Source: Eucommia ulmoides (Eukaryota > Streptophyta > Magnoliopsida > Garryales > Eucommiaceae). Taken from it: DNA of 64,000 bases. Shown here one piece after another: positions 23,000-33,155 of this stretch. Each line of letters opens with the position of its first letter. Positions within the stretch are counted from its first letter, which is position 1. A model generated the notes under the pieces. It saw only the letters and a list, made by a program, of their open reading frames with translations. It was not told the DNA's origin and did no database searches. The stretch is from the NCBI GenBank assembly GCA_016647705.1, contig CM028338.1, positions 15,212,240-15,276,239 of the forward strand, written 5' to 3'. Made by a program: the position numbers and the translations under genes.

Positions 23000-23561
23000 A
23001 ATCCGATAATCATTTCTTTATTCTTGACTTAAATAGAGGAACACAAGTTGCTAAATATTCAGAAAAGGCATAGATCCACCTTCGCGTGATCTATTTTTTA
23101 TATCAAAGGAACTAGCCCTATAATTTGCATGCATAAGATCTTGATGGAGGACTCATTTAAGCCTTCCATTGAGCATCAGCGAAGGCTAAATCCAACGATG
23201 AAAGAAGTGATTCGAGCGGAGATATTGAAGCTCTTGAATGCTAAGATTATTTATGATATATTGGATAGTGAATGGGTGAGTTCGATGCAAGTGGTGTCCA
23301 AGAAAGGCAGAATGACAATAGTAAAAAATGAGAGGAATGATCTTATTCCTACACGAACCATTACTGCATGGCGAGTGTGTATCGATTATAGAAGATTGAA
23401 TAAAGCTACTCGGAAATATCATTTTTCTCTACCATTTATTGATCAAATGCTAGATCGTCTTGCCGGCTATGATCATTACTACTGTTTTGATGGCTATTCA
23501 GGATACAATCAAATAGTCATTGCATCAGAAAATCAAGAAAAGATAACCTTCACATATCCGT
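23000..23561 (+). pseudogene. Athila reverse transcriptase, part left of G3
   Basis: Contains the segment before the RT palm (PSIEHQRRLNPTMKEVI) and CIDYRRLNKAT near 23375, followed by FDGYSGYNQIVIA near 23490, which corresponds to the RT motif holding the first catalytic aspartate. The region is interrupted by G3, and the rest lies from 28622 on. Confidence 0.88.
23557..23561. repeat. target-site duplication of G3, left
   Basis: TCCGT before TGATAGGTGTG; the same five bases follow the right LTR at 28622-28626. Confidence 0.9.
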
Positions 23562-25429
23562 TGATAGGTGTGAAAAACCTATTTATTTCCAATCCGAATT
23601 GGTTAGTTTTCGAATATGTTTATAGTTATTTTTATTATGTTTTAATTAGTTTTTATACTTTTTGTATAAATCAGGCGTGTGGAGCAAAAAGATAGGAAAC
23701 TGGAGCGAAAATGATGAGATCGAACCGAAGGCGAGTTGAAATTACGGTGGATAAACAAGCAAGGAGGCAAAAATATAAAGGAAGCCCACCGCCTAGGCGT
23801 CCAGACCTCCGCCTAGGCAGTGAAGATGCTAAGAATGACAAAAGGCTACTGACAGCCCACCGCCTAGGTAGGAAATTCCTCTGCCTAGGTGGAAACCCCA
23901 GTAGAAACATTTCTAAGTCCACCGCCTACTTCTTCGCCTAGGCAGTCACCAAACCTGCAAAGCCGGTACAGGTGCTGTAACTTCAAGGCTATTTTGGACT
24001 ATGATTAAATCCTATTTTGGAAATACTCAAAACATGTAAGTTGTATATCGTTTTCTTATCTTTCCATAGGTTTTTGAATCACCTAAATCGGAGTTCTGAT
24101 AAAGAAGTTACAGCCAAAACAACATTTCAAACCTGAAGTAAATTCGCCTAGGCGAATTTTTCTGCGCCTAGGCGAATTTCTGGCAGAAAGTTAACCGACT
24201 TAACTTCGCCTAGGCGAAAATCCTGCAGCACACCCTTGATATTTATTAGATATTTTGAGATCTTTTGGAGATATTTTTTTTCATTCTCTCTAGCTCTCTT
24301 CTCTCTCTTGCATTTTTGAGCCCCTTAGGCTATAGTTAAGCCAAGGGTTAGGAATTTTAGGTGTGGAGCTCGCATCCCGAAGTGGGGAAGACGGAGAATC
24401 GATCGTGGAGCGTTCTTAGCGGTTTACCTTCGGACGAGGCTAAGTTCTTCGATTGTTTTTCCTTATTTCTTTATCTTAGGAGCATGTGAGCATGTTTAGC
24501 TCGTTATTTTCTTGTATATGCAGCTATGGCCCCGAGTTAAATATGGATTGTAGTAGGGATTAACATATATTTATAAATACGTTGTTTGGATAATTTCGGT
24601 GTTTCGTTTATGATTGTTCTTCATAGTTTGATTGTATTTATCTTATTGTTTGTTTATTATGCTTGGATTGATAAATGGAGAATACGGGGTTTTGACAAAA
24701 CCCCGGATTCGGATTACGGTAAACAAACGCCACGATTATATAACCCGGTCGGGGTTCGAATCGTGGATAATCGATGACGTTGGGCAAGACACACGCTACC
24801 TAGGGTCGTAAAGACGTTGAGGTGGACCTCTTCGTTGGCTCAAAGTTGTGTTATATTTCTCGTCTTACACTCGAAAGAGGTGGGAAGGAAGTTTTAGAAC
24901 GGAGATTGTCAATAGGGTAAATACAACGCGATGATCCAATAACCCGGGAGGGAGTTGGATTGTGCGCAATCAATGACGCTGGGTGAGACTCACATGACCT
25001 AGGGTCGTAAAGACATTGAGGGGGACTTCTTCGTTGACTCAAAGTCATGTATTCTCCCATCTTACACTCGAAAGAGGTGACGATGGAGTTTACGTACCGA
25101 GGTTGTCAAATAGGTCGAACAACGTAAACGCGAGTAAATCGGAATCGAACACGTATTTGTAAACACGTTAATCCCTATAAAATTCTTCACCCTAAAACAT
25201 ATTAACATAATAGTGTAGTTAATTTAGGATATATTAGTATTAGTTTAATTAATTAAATACATTTGTTGTTCGCCTAGATAAAATTAGGTCACGACAAACG
25301 CGGTATTCGATAGTAACAACAACAATCCCTGTGGATACGATAACCCGATCTTAACAATCACACTATACTAAAACTTAGACCTCGTATACTTGCGAGTGTA
25401 AGTAGCGGCCTGTTTTTCCCGTGCTACCA
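23562..25429 (+). repeat. left LTR of G3
   Basis: TGATAGGTGTG...GTGCTACCA. Features seen: about eight copies of a GCCTAGGCG-type palindrome (23790-23945 and 24145-24215, including TTCGCCTAGGCGAA); a perfect 10-base hairpin at 24685-24705; an 8-base inverted pair CCACGATT/AATCGTGG (24730-24737 with 24759-24766); and two successive copies of the conserved Athila block (about 24690-24905 and 24906-25125). The block duplication explains much of the extra length relative to G1 and G2. Confidence 0.92.
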
Positions 25430-25439
25430 AGTTTTTTTG

Positions 25440-25511
25440 CGCCGTTGCCGAGAATCGAACCCGGGTTACCCGCGTGACAGACGGGAATACTCACCACTAT
25501 ACTACAACGAC
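25440..25511 (-). tRNA. complete tRNA-Asp(GUC) copy in primer-site position
   Basis: On the minus strand these 72 bases read as a full tRNA-Asp: GTCGTTGTAGTATAGTGG start, anticodon loop CTGTCAC (anticodon GTC), T-arm CCGGGTTCGAT, acceptor end CAACGGCG. The length is that of plant tRNA-Asp without CCA, and acceptor, anticodon and T stems all pair (some G-U). From memory it differs from the canonical plant sequence at about four sites, all transitions. It begins exactly where G1 and G2 have their 18-base primer site, a few bases after the LTR end, in the orientation expected for a copied primer. It is therefore best read as a reverse-transcribed primer. The internal A and B boxes of RNA polymerase III are still recognisable. 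No T-run terminator follows closely on the minus strand. Confidence 0.93.
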
Positions 25512-26753
25512 CCACATCCCTAGGCGGGAAAATTACCCCTTGTTGTTTTCGAAGTCAAGGGTAATACCCATGCATGTGTGATTCTGTGTGCTTGACTATG
25601 CTTTTTGGTAAAAATTATTGTAGATCCTAATTTGCACGGGGACATAGACTCAATGTATTTCTATTCAATTGATTTGAGGACGATTATCGATTAATCAAAT
25701 TCATGACACATTAAGGGTTCTAGAACTTGATTGAAGGGAAGCTTGAGGCGAAATCCTAGGCGAGGTAATTCAGGAGATGTGATTTAGGCAGTCGTTTTGT
25801 CACTTGAGCCTTTTTAAGCCTACCTTGTTACATGTTTATCCCTCGTTACCTTGTCGTAGCCTAAATGCAAATTCAATTCAGAACACATAAACCAATACCA
25901 TAGCCAATTGAATTCCTTCTAGTCCTTAATCGCTGAATTTAAAGGCACATTTGAGTGAATCAAGTTAGCCGTTGCAAAGGCTTCTTGATGTGAGCGGTTG
26001 GGTTTAAGGCGAACTTCTAATTGGTTCGGTATTTGAGTACTCACTTGTCGTTTTTCATTTGTATTTCGCACACCCCTTCAATTGTAACAATCAAATAAGT
26101 TTGGGGGTGTGTTCGTTGAAAAAAAAAAGAATCAAATGTAAATACGGTTTTTTATTTCCGTTTCTTTTGACAAGTGAGTACGTCAGTCTTAAATGCATGT
26201 TTAGGATTGTTCCCAATCTTTCTATGGGAATTCAAGAGTGAATGTACCAAGCGTTGAGTCTTGGGTAACGTTAAGTTAACAACGTTAACCTATTTTTCTA
26301 TTCCGAAATTACCCTTAGCCAAATTAACCTTAACCGAACCAAGTCCTAATGATCTTCATGAGTTACTAAACCTACATTAGTGGAGAGTGCACCCCAATCA
26401 GGCTTATGGTAATCCTTAAGTCATGAATTTCGTTGGTGGATAATCCAATCCGATCGTTGTATAATTATATTATTGAGTCTTGCACTAACACGTTCAAAGG
26501 ATCTAGAATAGCGTTCACCATTATTGCATGTCGAAATTCTAGAACATTAAATGCTGTGTGTTACCGCCTGAACTCGATACTACTGGCGGTTGTTGAGGGA
26601 ACAATAACTAGGTTGTTAGAAGAAGTCAAAACTCGCATGTTGTTATGTTTAGATTGTTTTAGGTTCTTTGTTATTTATTTCCGTTTGTTGTATTTTTCAT
26701 TTCAGTGTGTGTGTTTAGCTCGAGGACGAGCCAAATTTTGAGTTTGGGGGTAT
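25512..26753 (+). other. G3 interior: Athila 3' noncoding DNA and polypurine tract
   Basis: The stretch aligns in order with the 3' end of G2 (about 33560-34810). Shared points are 'gggtaatacccatgcatgtgtg', 'catagactca', 'gaggcgaaatcctaggcgaggta', 'gtgagc.gttgggtt', 'aataagtttgggggtgtg', 'ctacattagtggagagt' and 'gctcg.ggac.agc.aaatt'. No protein domain is recognised. It ends AGTTTGGGGGTAT directly before the right LTR, a polypurine tract. It begins directly at the 5' end of the tRNA copy, so everything between primer site and 3' noncoding region is absent. Confidence 0.85.
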
Positions 26754-28621
26754 TGATAGGTGTGAAAAACCTATCTATTTCCAATCCGAATTGGTTAGTT
26801 TTCGAATATGTTTATAGTTATTTTTATTATGTTTTAATTAGTTTTTATACTTTTTGTATAAATTAGGCGTGTGGAGCAAAAAAATAGGAAACTGGAGTGA
26901 AAATGATGAGATCGAACCGAAGGCGAGTTGAAATTACGGTGGATAAACAAGCAAGGAGGCAAAAATATAAAGGAAGCCCACCGCCTAGGCGTCTAGACCT
27001 TCGCCTAGGCAGTAAAGATACTGAGAACGACAAAAGGCTACTAACAGCTCATCGCCTCGGTAGGAAATTCCTCCGCCTAGGTGGAAACCCTAGTAGAAAC
27101 ATTTCCAAGTCCACCGCCTACTTCTTCGCCTAAGCGGTCACCAAACCTACAAAGTCGATACAGGTGTTGTAACTTCAAGGCTATTTTGGACTATGATTAA
27201 ATCCTATTTTGGAAATAATCAAAACATGTAAGTTATATATATTTTGCTTATATTTCCATAGGTTTTTGAATCACCTAAATCGGAGTTCGGATGAAGAAGT
27301 TACAGCCAAAACAAAATTTCAAACCTGCAGTAAATTCGCCTAGGCGAATTTTTCTGCGCCTAGGCGAATTTCCGGCCGAAAGTTAACCGACTTAACTTTG
27401 CCTAGGCAAAAATCCTACAGCACACCCTTGATATTTATTATATATTTTGAGATCTTTTGGAGATATTTTTTTTCCTTCTCTCCAGCTCTCTCCACTCTCT
27501 TGTATTTTTGAGCCCCATAGGCTATAGTTAAGCCAAGGGTTAGGAATTTTAGGTGTGGAGCTCGCATCCCGAAGTGGGGAAGACGGGGAATCGATTGTGG
27601 AGCGTTCTTAGCAGTTTATCTTCGGACGAGGCTAAGTTCTTCGATCATTTTTCCTTATTTCTTTATCTTTGGAGCATGTGAGCATGTTTAGCTCATTATT
27701 TTCTTGTATATGTGGCTATGGCCCCGAGTTAAATATGGATTGTAGTAGGGATTAACATATATTTATAAATACATTGTTTGGATGATTTCGGTGTTTCGTT
27801 TATGATTGTTCTTTGTAGTTTGATTGTATTTATCGTATTGTTTGTTTATTATACTTGGATTGATAAATAGAGAATACGGGGTTTTGACAAAACCCCGGAT
27901 TCGGATTACGGTAAACAAACGCCACGATTATATAACCCGGTCGGGGTTCGAATCGTGGACAATCGATGACGTTGGGCAAGACACATGCTACCTAGTGTCG
28001 TAAAGACGTTGAGGGGGACCTCTTCGTTGGTTCAAAGTTGCGTTATATTCCTTGTCTTATACTCGGAAGAGTTGGGGAGAGAGTTTTAGAACGGAGATTG
28101 TCGATAGGGTAAATATAACGCGACGATCCAATAACCCGGGAGAGAGTTGGATTGTGCGCAATCAATGACACTGGGCAAGACTCACATGACGTAGGGTCGT
28201 AAAGACGTTGAGGGGGACTTATTCGTTGACTCGAAATCATGTATTCTCCCGTCTTACACTCGAAAGAGGTGACGGTAGAGTTTACGTACCGAGGTTGTCA
28301 AATAGGTCGAACAACATAAACGCGAGTAAATCGGAATCGAACACGTATTTGTAAACACGTTAATCCCTATACAATTCTTCACCCTAAAACATATTAACAT
28401 AATAGTGTAGTTAATTTAGGATATATTAGTATTAGTTTAATTAATTAAATACATTCGTTTTTCGCCTAGATAAAATTAGGTCACAACAAACGCGGTATTC
28501 GATAGTAACGACAACAATCCCTGTGGATACGATAACCCGATCTTAACGATCACACTATACTAAAACTTAGACCTCGTATACTTGCGAGTGTAAGTAGCAG
28601 CATGTTTTTTCCGCGCTACCA
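26754..28621 (+). repeat. right LTR of G3
   Basis: Same length as the left LTR and colinear with it throughout, including the GCCTAGGCG palindromes and both copies of the conserved block. It ends GCGCTACCA and is followed directly by the target duplication. Confidence 0.92.
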
Positions 28622-28626
28622 TCCGT
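28622..28626. repeat. target-site duplication of G3, right
   Basis: TCCGT immediately after GCGCTACCA, the end of the right LTR. Confidence 0.9.
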
Positions 28627-29215
28627 ACGGAACATTTGCCTACTATCGTATGCCGTTTGGTCTTTGCAATGCACCGGACACATTTCAATGTTGTATGATG
28701 GCAATTTTTCGGATATGGTGGAAAACATAATGGAAGTTTTCATGGACAACTTTTCGGTCTTCAGTTCTTTCTTCGAGAATTTCTTGTACAATTTGGCGCT
28801 TATTCTCAATTGTTGTGAAGAGAAATACCTAGTTCTCAATTGGGAGAAGTGACATTTTATGGTCAAGGAAGGGATAGTCTTAGGTCATTGAGTCTCTTCT
28901 AAGGGGCTTGAGGTGGACCGAGCCAAGATTGAAACGATCAAGAAACTTCCACCTTCGATCAATGTGAAGATAGTCCGAAGCTTCTTGGGCCATGCCGGCT
29001 TCTACTGGCATTTTATCAAAGATTTCTCAAAGACGATGAAGCTGTTATGCCATTTGCTCGAGAAGAAAGCTCCATTCGATGTTGATGAAGCTTGCTTGGA
29101 AGCTTTCAATGCGATGAAAGAGAAGTTGATCACGACTCCTATAATAGTCGCTCCAGATTGGAACGAGTCATTTGAAATAATGTGCGATGCTAGCGACTAT
29201 GTGGTTGGATAGATT
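28622..29215 (+). pseudogene. Athila reverse transcriptase, part right of G3
   Basis: Begins at the G3 target duplication. It shows YRMPFGLCNAP (about 28645) and the following palm/thumb region, then a connection segment with KTIKKLPPSINVKIVRSFLG-like wording (about 28930) and FYWHFIKDFSK. The RNase H start motif MCDASDYVVG lies near 29180. It belongs to the same element as the part at 23000-23561. Confidence 0.88.
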
Positions 29216-29560
29216 TTTGGCCAAGGCAAGGAAAATATCTTTTGATCTATCTATTATGCAAACAAGAGTTTGAATGATGCCCATGATTATTACACCACAA
29301 CCGAGAAAGAGATGTTGGTTGTTTTTGCGTGCGATAAGTTCCAGTCTTACATTATAGGATCCAAGGTGATCGTCTATACGGATCATGCCGCCATCTGGTA
29401 CTTATTTGCTAAGAAAGATGCCAATCCACGTTTGATCAGGTGGATTATCTTGTTTTAAGAGTTTGATGCGAAAATACGAGATAAGAAGGGGAGAGAAAAC
29501 GTTGTTGTTGATCATTTATCACGACTTATGCAAGAGGACGTTAGTGATGATTCCTGTATC
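29216..29560 (+). pseudogene. Athila RNase H remnant (G2)
   Basis: Contains [17 protein letters not shown] (about 29292), [17 protein letters not shown] (about 29372) and, near 29510, the 'DHLSRL' end that marks the RNase H-integrase border in gypsy elements. In the family this domain removes the RNA template. Broken. Confidence 0.85.
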
Positions 29561-30855
29561 ACGGAAGTATTCCTGGATCAACAATTGTTCAAAGTTGACA
29601 CCAAACTTCCATGGTTCATAGATATCATCAACTATCTAGCATGCAAGGTGTTGCCATTGGATCTTTCAAGTGCCCAGAAGAAGAAATTCCTATTCGATTC
29701 GAGGCATTATGTGTGGGATGAGCCATTGTTGTTGAAGAAGTGTGCTGACCAAGTAATCCAAAGATGTGTTCCGGAGGAGGAAATGGCTAGTATTCTATGC
29801 TATTGCCATTCATCACCATGTGGCAGGTACTTTGGAGCGACATAGACAGCCGCTAAAGTACTTCAGCCATGTTTTTACTGGCCGATATTGTTTCGTGATG
29901 CTTATAATTTTGTGAAAACCTACGATCGATGGCAACGGGTTGGCAACATATCAAGAATGTATGAATTTCCATTGACGTTCATTCTTGAATTGGAACTGTT
30001 TGATGTGTAGGGTATAGACTTCATGGGGCTGTTTCTGTTGTATTTCAGTTAGGAGTACACTCTACTGGTAGTGGATTACATGTCTAAATGGGTCGAAGCT
30101 GTGGTGATGCCTACTAATGATGCCAAGGTGGTTATAAAGTTCCTTCAGAAGAATATCATGACACGGTTTGGGACACCTCGAGCCATTATCAGTGATGAAG
30201 GGACCCAGTTTGGTTACAAAATGTTTAATACTTTGTTAACAAAGTATGGGGTAAGGCATAAGGTAGCGCTACCATACTATCCATAGACAAACAACCAAGC
30301 CAAAGTGTCCAACTGTGAGATTAAGCGAGTTTTGGAAAACACGATTCATTCTAATCGCATAGATTAGGCGGTGAAGTTGGATGATGTGTTATGGGCATAC
30401 CGCACGGCCTTCAGGACACTGATTAGCATGTCACCATATAGGTTGGTATTTGGTAAGGCATGTTACTTTCCCATGGAGTTAGAGCACTGTGCCTACTGGG
30501 TGATCAAGAAATTGAATTTCAATCTAAATGCTTCGGGTGAACAACGTCTCCTCCAACTCAATGAGATGGAGAAATTCTGAAATGAAGCGTATGAGAATGC
30601 CAAGTTTTACAAAGACAAGACAAAGTGGTGGCATGACAAGAAAATAGTTAGAAGGGAGTTCGTCTTGGGCCAGCAAGTTCTGTTATTCAATTCTTGGCTA
30701 AGGCTCTTTTCCAAAAAAATTAAAGTCCCGATGGTCTGGACCATTCCGGATCAAGCATGTATTTCCATTCGGCTTCGTCGAGTTGGAAGGCGATGATGGT
30801 CGCATTTTCCAAGTTAATGGGGAGAGGATTAAACATTACTTTGGAAACAAATAAT
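29561..30855 (+). pseudogene. Athila integrase remnant (G2)
   Basis: The N-terminal zinc-binding region lies near 29770-29960. The catalytic core shows DYMSKWVEAVVMPTND (about 30075), GTPRAIISDEGTQF (about 30170) and VALPYYP (about 30265), then [13 protein letters not shown] (about 30380). The C-terminal segment ends near 30855 with GRIFQVNGERIKHYFGNK. It follows RNase H, the order that defines gypsy. Broken. Confidence 0.87.
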
Positions 30856-31154
30856 GAGTTGTAGAGACTATCTCCCTTATTGACGATTGAGGTAGAATTT
30901 GCAAGTCCAGTTGGGGACGGTAAATCAAGCGCTAAATCAAGCGCACTTTTTGGTGTAAAACCTAGGGTATGATGTTCGCCAGCCTTTTGATAGTAAGTAC
31001 TTTTTGGAGGCCGGAATGGTATCGGAGCGTGTTTGAAGGTTATGTGAGGAGTTTGGATATTCGGAGTAGTGTTTCGTTCATGAAAACGTTAAAGTAGAGA
31101 AGTGGGAGCGAGTGGTGTGAAGCCTTGTTGTGAAAAAATTCAGAAAACAAGAAA

Positions 31155-31310
31155 AACTTGTAGGGCGACCACCGCTGCAACGGTCGCCAGAATATCAGTT
31201 GACATTCTGGCGTTCCACCACTGCAGTGGTGAAACGACCGGTGCAGCGGTAAGATAACTGTATGACCACTGCAGTGGTGAACTTACCGCTACAACGGTGA
31301 TGGCCCTGTT
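31155..31310 (+). repeat. palindrome cluster downstream of pol (G2)
   Basis: Within about 150 bases there are five motifs of the same kind. They include CACCACTGCAGTGGTG, a perfect 16-base palindrome at 31216-31231, and ACCACTGCAGTGGT, a perfect 14-base palindrome near 31264. The others are degenerate CCGCTGCAACGGTCGCC, CCGGTGCAGCGGT and CCGCTACAACGGTG. They match the motif type found in the LTRs of the same element. Confidence 0.8.
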
Positions 31311-31926
31311 CTGATTTAAGGGGCGTCGCTTCATTAAACCGCCGCAACCACCTCTTAATAACCCGAAACCTCTCAAAATTCTCGTCCCAAATGGTTTCCA
31401 AGTCCCAAATCCATCATTTCATTTTCTTAATCATAGTTTTTTCACCACAAATCATCCACCAAAAATCCATTTTCACCCACCAATTCGAATTCTAGGGTTT
31501 GAGGAATGAAATGGGCGATTTCAACCATTTTCAACTGTTGGGCACTCATTTTTTTTTTGGAAAGTAAGTAGATTTGCACCTACATTTCATGAATGTGTTC
31601 AAATCTTGAGTTGATTTCCATGTTTTTATCATGATTGATTGAATTTGATTAATTCTCATGAAACCCTAGAAAGCCTATTTTACGATTTCTACATGACATT
31701 GTGCTGTTGGGTCAATTTTTGGTGATGACCTGTTGTTTAGGGATGGTATAATTGTGTGATGCAAGGCTTGATGCCAAATTGTTGAAATTTTGATGAAATC
31801 GTTGTAATTGGTGTGCGCGCATTTGGGAAACTTCATGTTATTAGCAATTAGTGATTGTTTGGTTACATTTTTCTTGTTCAGTTGTGATTGGGTAGTTGTG
31901 TTTTGTGTCTTGAATTGATAGGGACA

Positions 31927-33120
31927 ATGCCTAAAAGAGCCGCCTCTAAATGACCAAGGGGAGAAGGATCCGGTTCACAATCCGGTAGTGCCGCTTCCGA
32001 CTTCAACTCAACCAGTTTTGTTTCCAAACAAGCTGAAGAGCATTTTAAATTATTTGAGTATAAGTGGGTTTGCATTCGGCAGCATGGGTTTGTGTCCTTA
32101 GACGATATTTCGGCCGAGTTTTCGAACGTAATAAGGAGTCGAGGTTGGGAGCAGTTTTTCCAAACACGATCCCTAGGCGATGTTGCTTTGGTCCAGGAAT
32201 TTTATGCAAACTATGTTGAAGGTCAGAACAACTGGACCAGAGTCCGGACTCGTCCCATAATTTTTGGTCTAGACAGAATCAATGAAATTTTGGGATTGGT
32301 TGCTCTGGTGAGACCTCAAGGGGCAGATGAAGAGCACGAACCAAGCCTAAATATAGTCATCCGGGCCCTAACCACCGACAATGTCTAATGAACACATATT
32401 GGGCTGGGTCTCACTAACTTTCCATCAAAGTTCTTAAATCCAATCCCGAAGATTTGGTACCACTTTATTTGCTTAAGCCTCCTCCCGATGTCTCACTTAT
32501 CCGACGTCTCAAAAGATCGTGCTGTGACGCTTCAAGCTATTCAGACGGGAAAATCGTTGAATATTGAGTTCCTTATCTATTTGTCAATTCTACATGTCGT
32601 CCAAACCACAAAGGCTGGCCTACCCTTCCCATCACTTCGCACTGAACTTTTCAAGAGGGCTGGTGTGGTGATCTCCGGGGATAGTGCTTGCGTCCCCATT
32701 AAACCTCTGCATCTCCCAATAATGAATCAATTATGGAAAGACGAGGTATAAGGCCCAGGAGAACAAGAAGAAGGGCCAGAAGAAGAAGAAGAAGGGTCGC
32801 CTGAGGCCCCAGTTATAGAGGCTCCTGGCCACCCAACGATCACATTGGACGAACTTCATCAAGAGATCCAAGCTCTTCGAATGGACGCCGCCGTTCTTCT
32901 CCACGAGCAGTGTAATATCTAAAATAAAAATACCGAACTCTAGATATTCTTGGACTAATATCTTCACTAGCAGGATCAAGTTCAACTGTACTTTGGCACT
33001 CAAGCTGGCTACGATATGAAGGACTTCCTGCCAATGCTGCCATTTCTGCCACACCTATTGCAACTACCACACAATCCATTCTGTCGCAACGGTGATAGAG
33101 ACAACATCCTTCCAAGTGGA
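31927..33120 (+). pseudogene. second reading frame of Athila (3' ORF) remnant
   Basis: Starts with ATGCCTAAAAGAGCC at 31927. The protein segments resemble the 'putative plant transposon protein' region found 3' of pol in Athila-type elements: a basic N-terminus, FKLFEYKWVCIRQHGFVSL near 32040, then GWEQFFQTRSLGDVALVQEF and RPIIFGLDRINEILGL. A later acidic segment (EGPEEEEEGSPEAP) lies near 32770. The function of this ORF is not established; in some Athila elements the region has been compared with envelope genes. I see no clear signal or membrane segment here. Broken. Confidence 0.65.
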
Positions 33121-33123
33121 TCG

Positions 33124-33155
33124 TAGGAGGTGAGACTTGAAAGTCTCACCTCCTA
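33124..33155. repeat. perfect 14-base hairpin after the 3' ORF
   Basis: TAGGAGGTGAGACT is followed by the loop TGAA and the exact reverse complement AGTCTCACCTCCTA. A partial counterpart, with 'ctcacctccca' and the same following 'ggta.(c/t)gtt', stands at the equivalent place in G1 (about 14300-14330). Confidence 0.85.

Larger units (their letters stand above)
23562..28621 (+). mobile_element. non-autonomous Athila-like element G3 with a full tRNA copy
   Basis: Two LTRs of identical length (1868 bases; 23562-25429 and 26754-28621) flank a 1324-base interior with no gag or pol. The target duplication TCCGT is exact (23557-23561 and 28622-28626). The LTR start, the conserved Athila block and the 3' noncoding DNA place it with Athila. 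The interior starts with an antisense tRNA-Asp (25440-25511) and ends with a polypurine tract. By eye the LTRs differ by about 4 percent over the first 280 bases, almost all transitions, so G3 is younger than G2, as the nesting demands. It looks structurally whole but could only move with proteins supplied by another element. Confidence 0.93.

Noticed and set aside
24741-24766. tRNA-like GGGGTTCGAATCG in the G3 LTR
   Set aside because: Only a B-box-like stretch; no acceptor stem or anticodon arm can be drawn around it. It belongs to a simple 8-base inverted repeat.
25440-25511. Ordinary host tRNA-Asp gene
   Set aside because: Considered first. Its exact primer-site position, antisense orientation to the element and placement a few bases from the LTR end fit a copied primer far better. 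It would still be scored as a tRNA by software.
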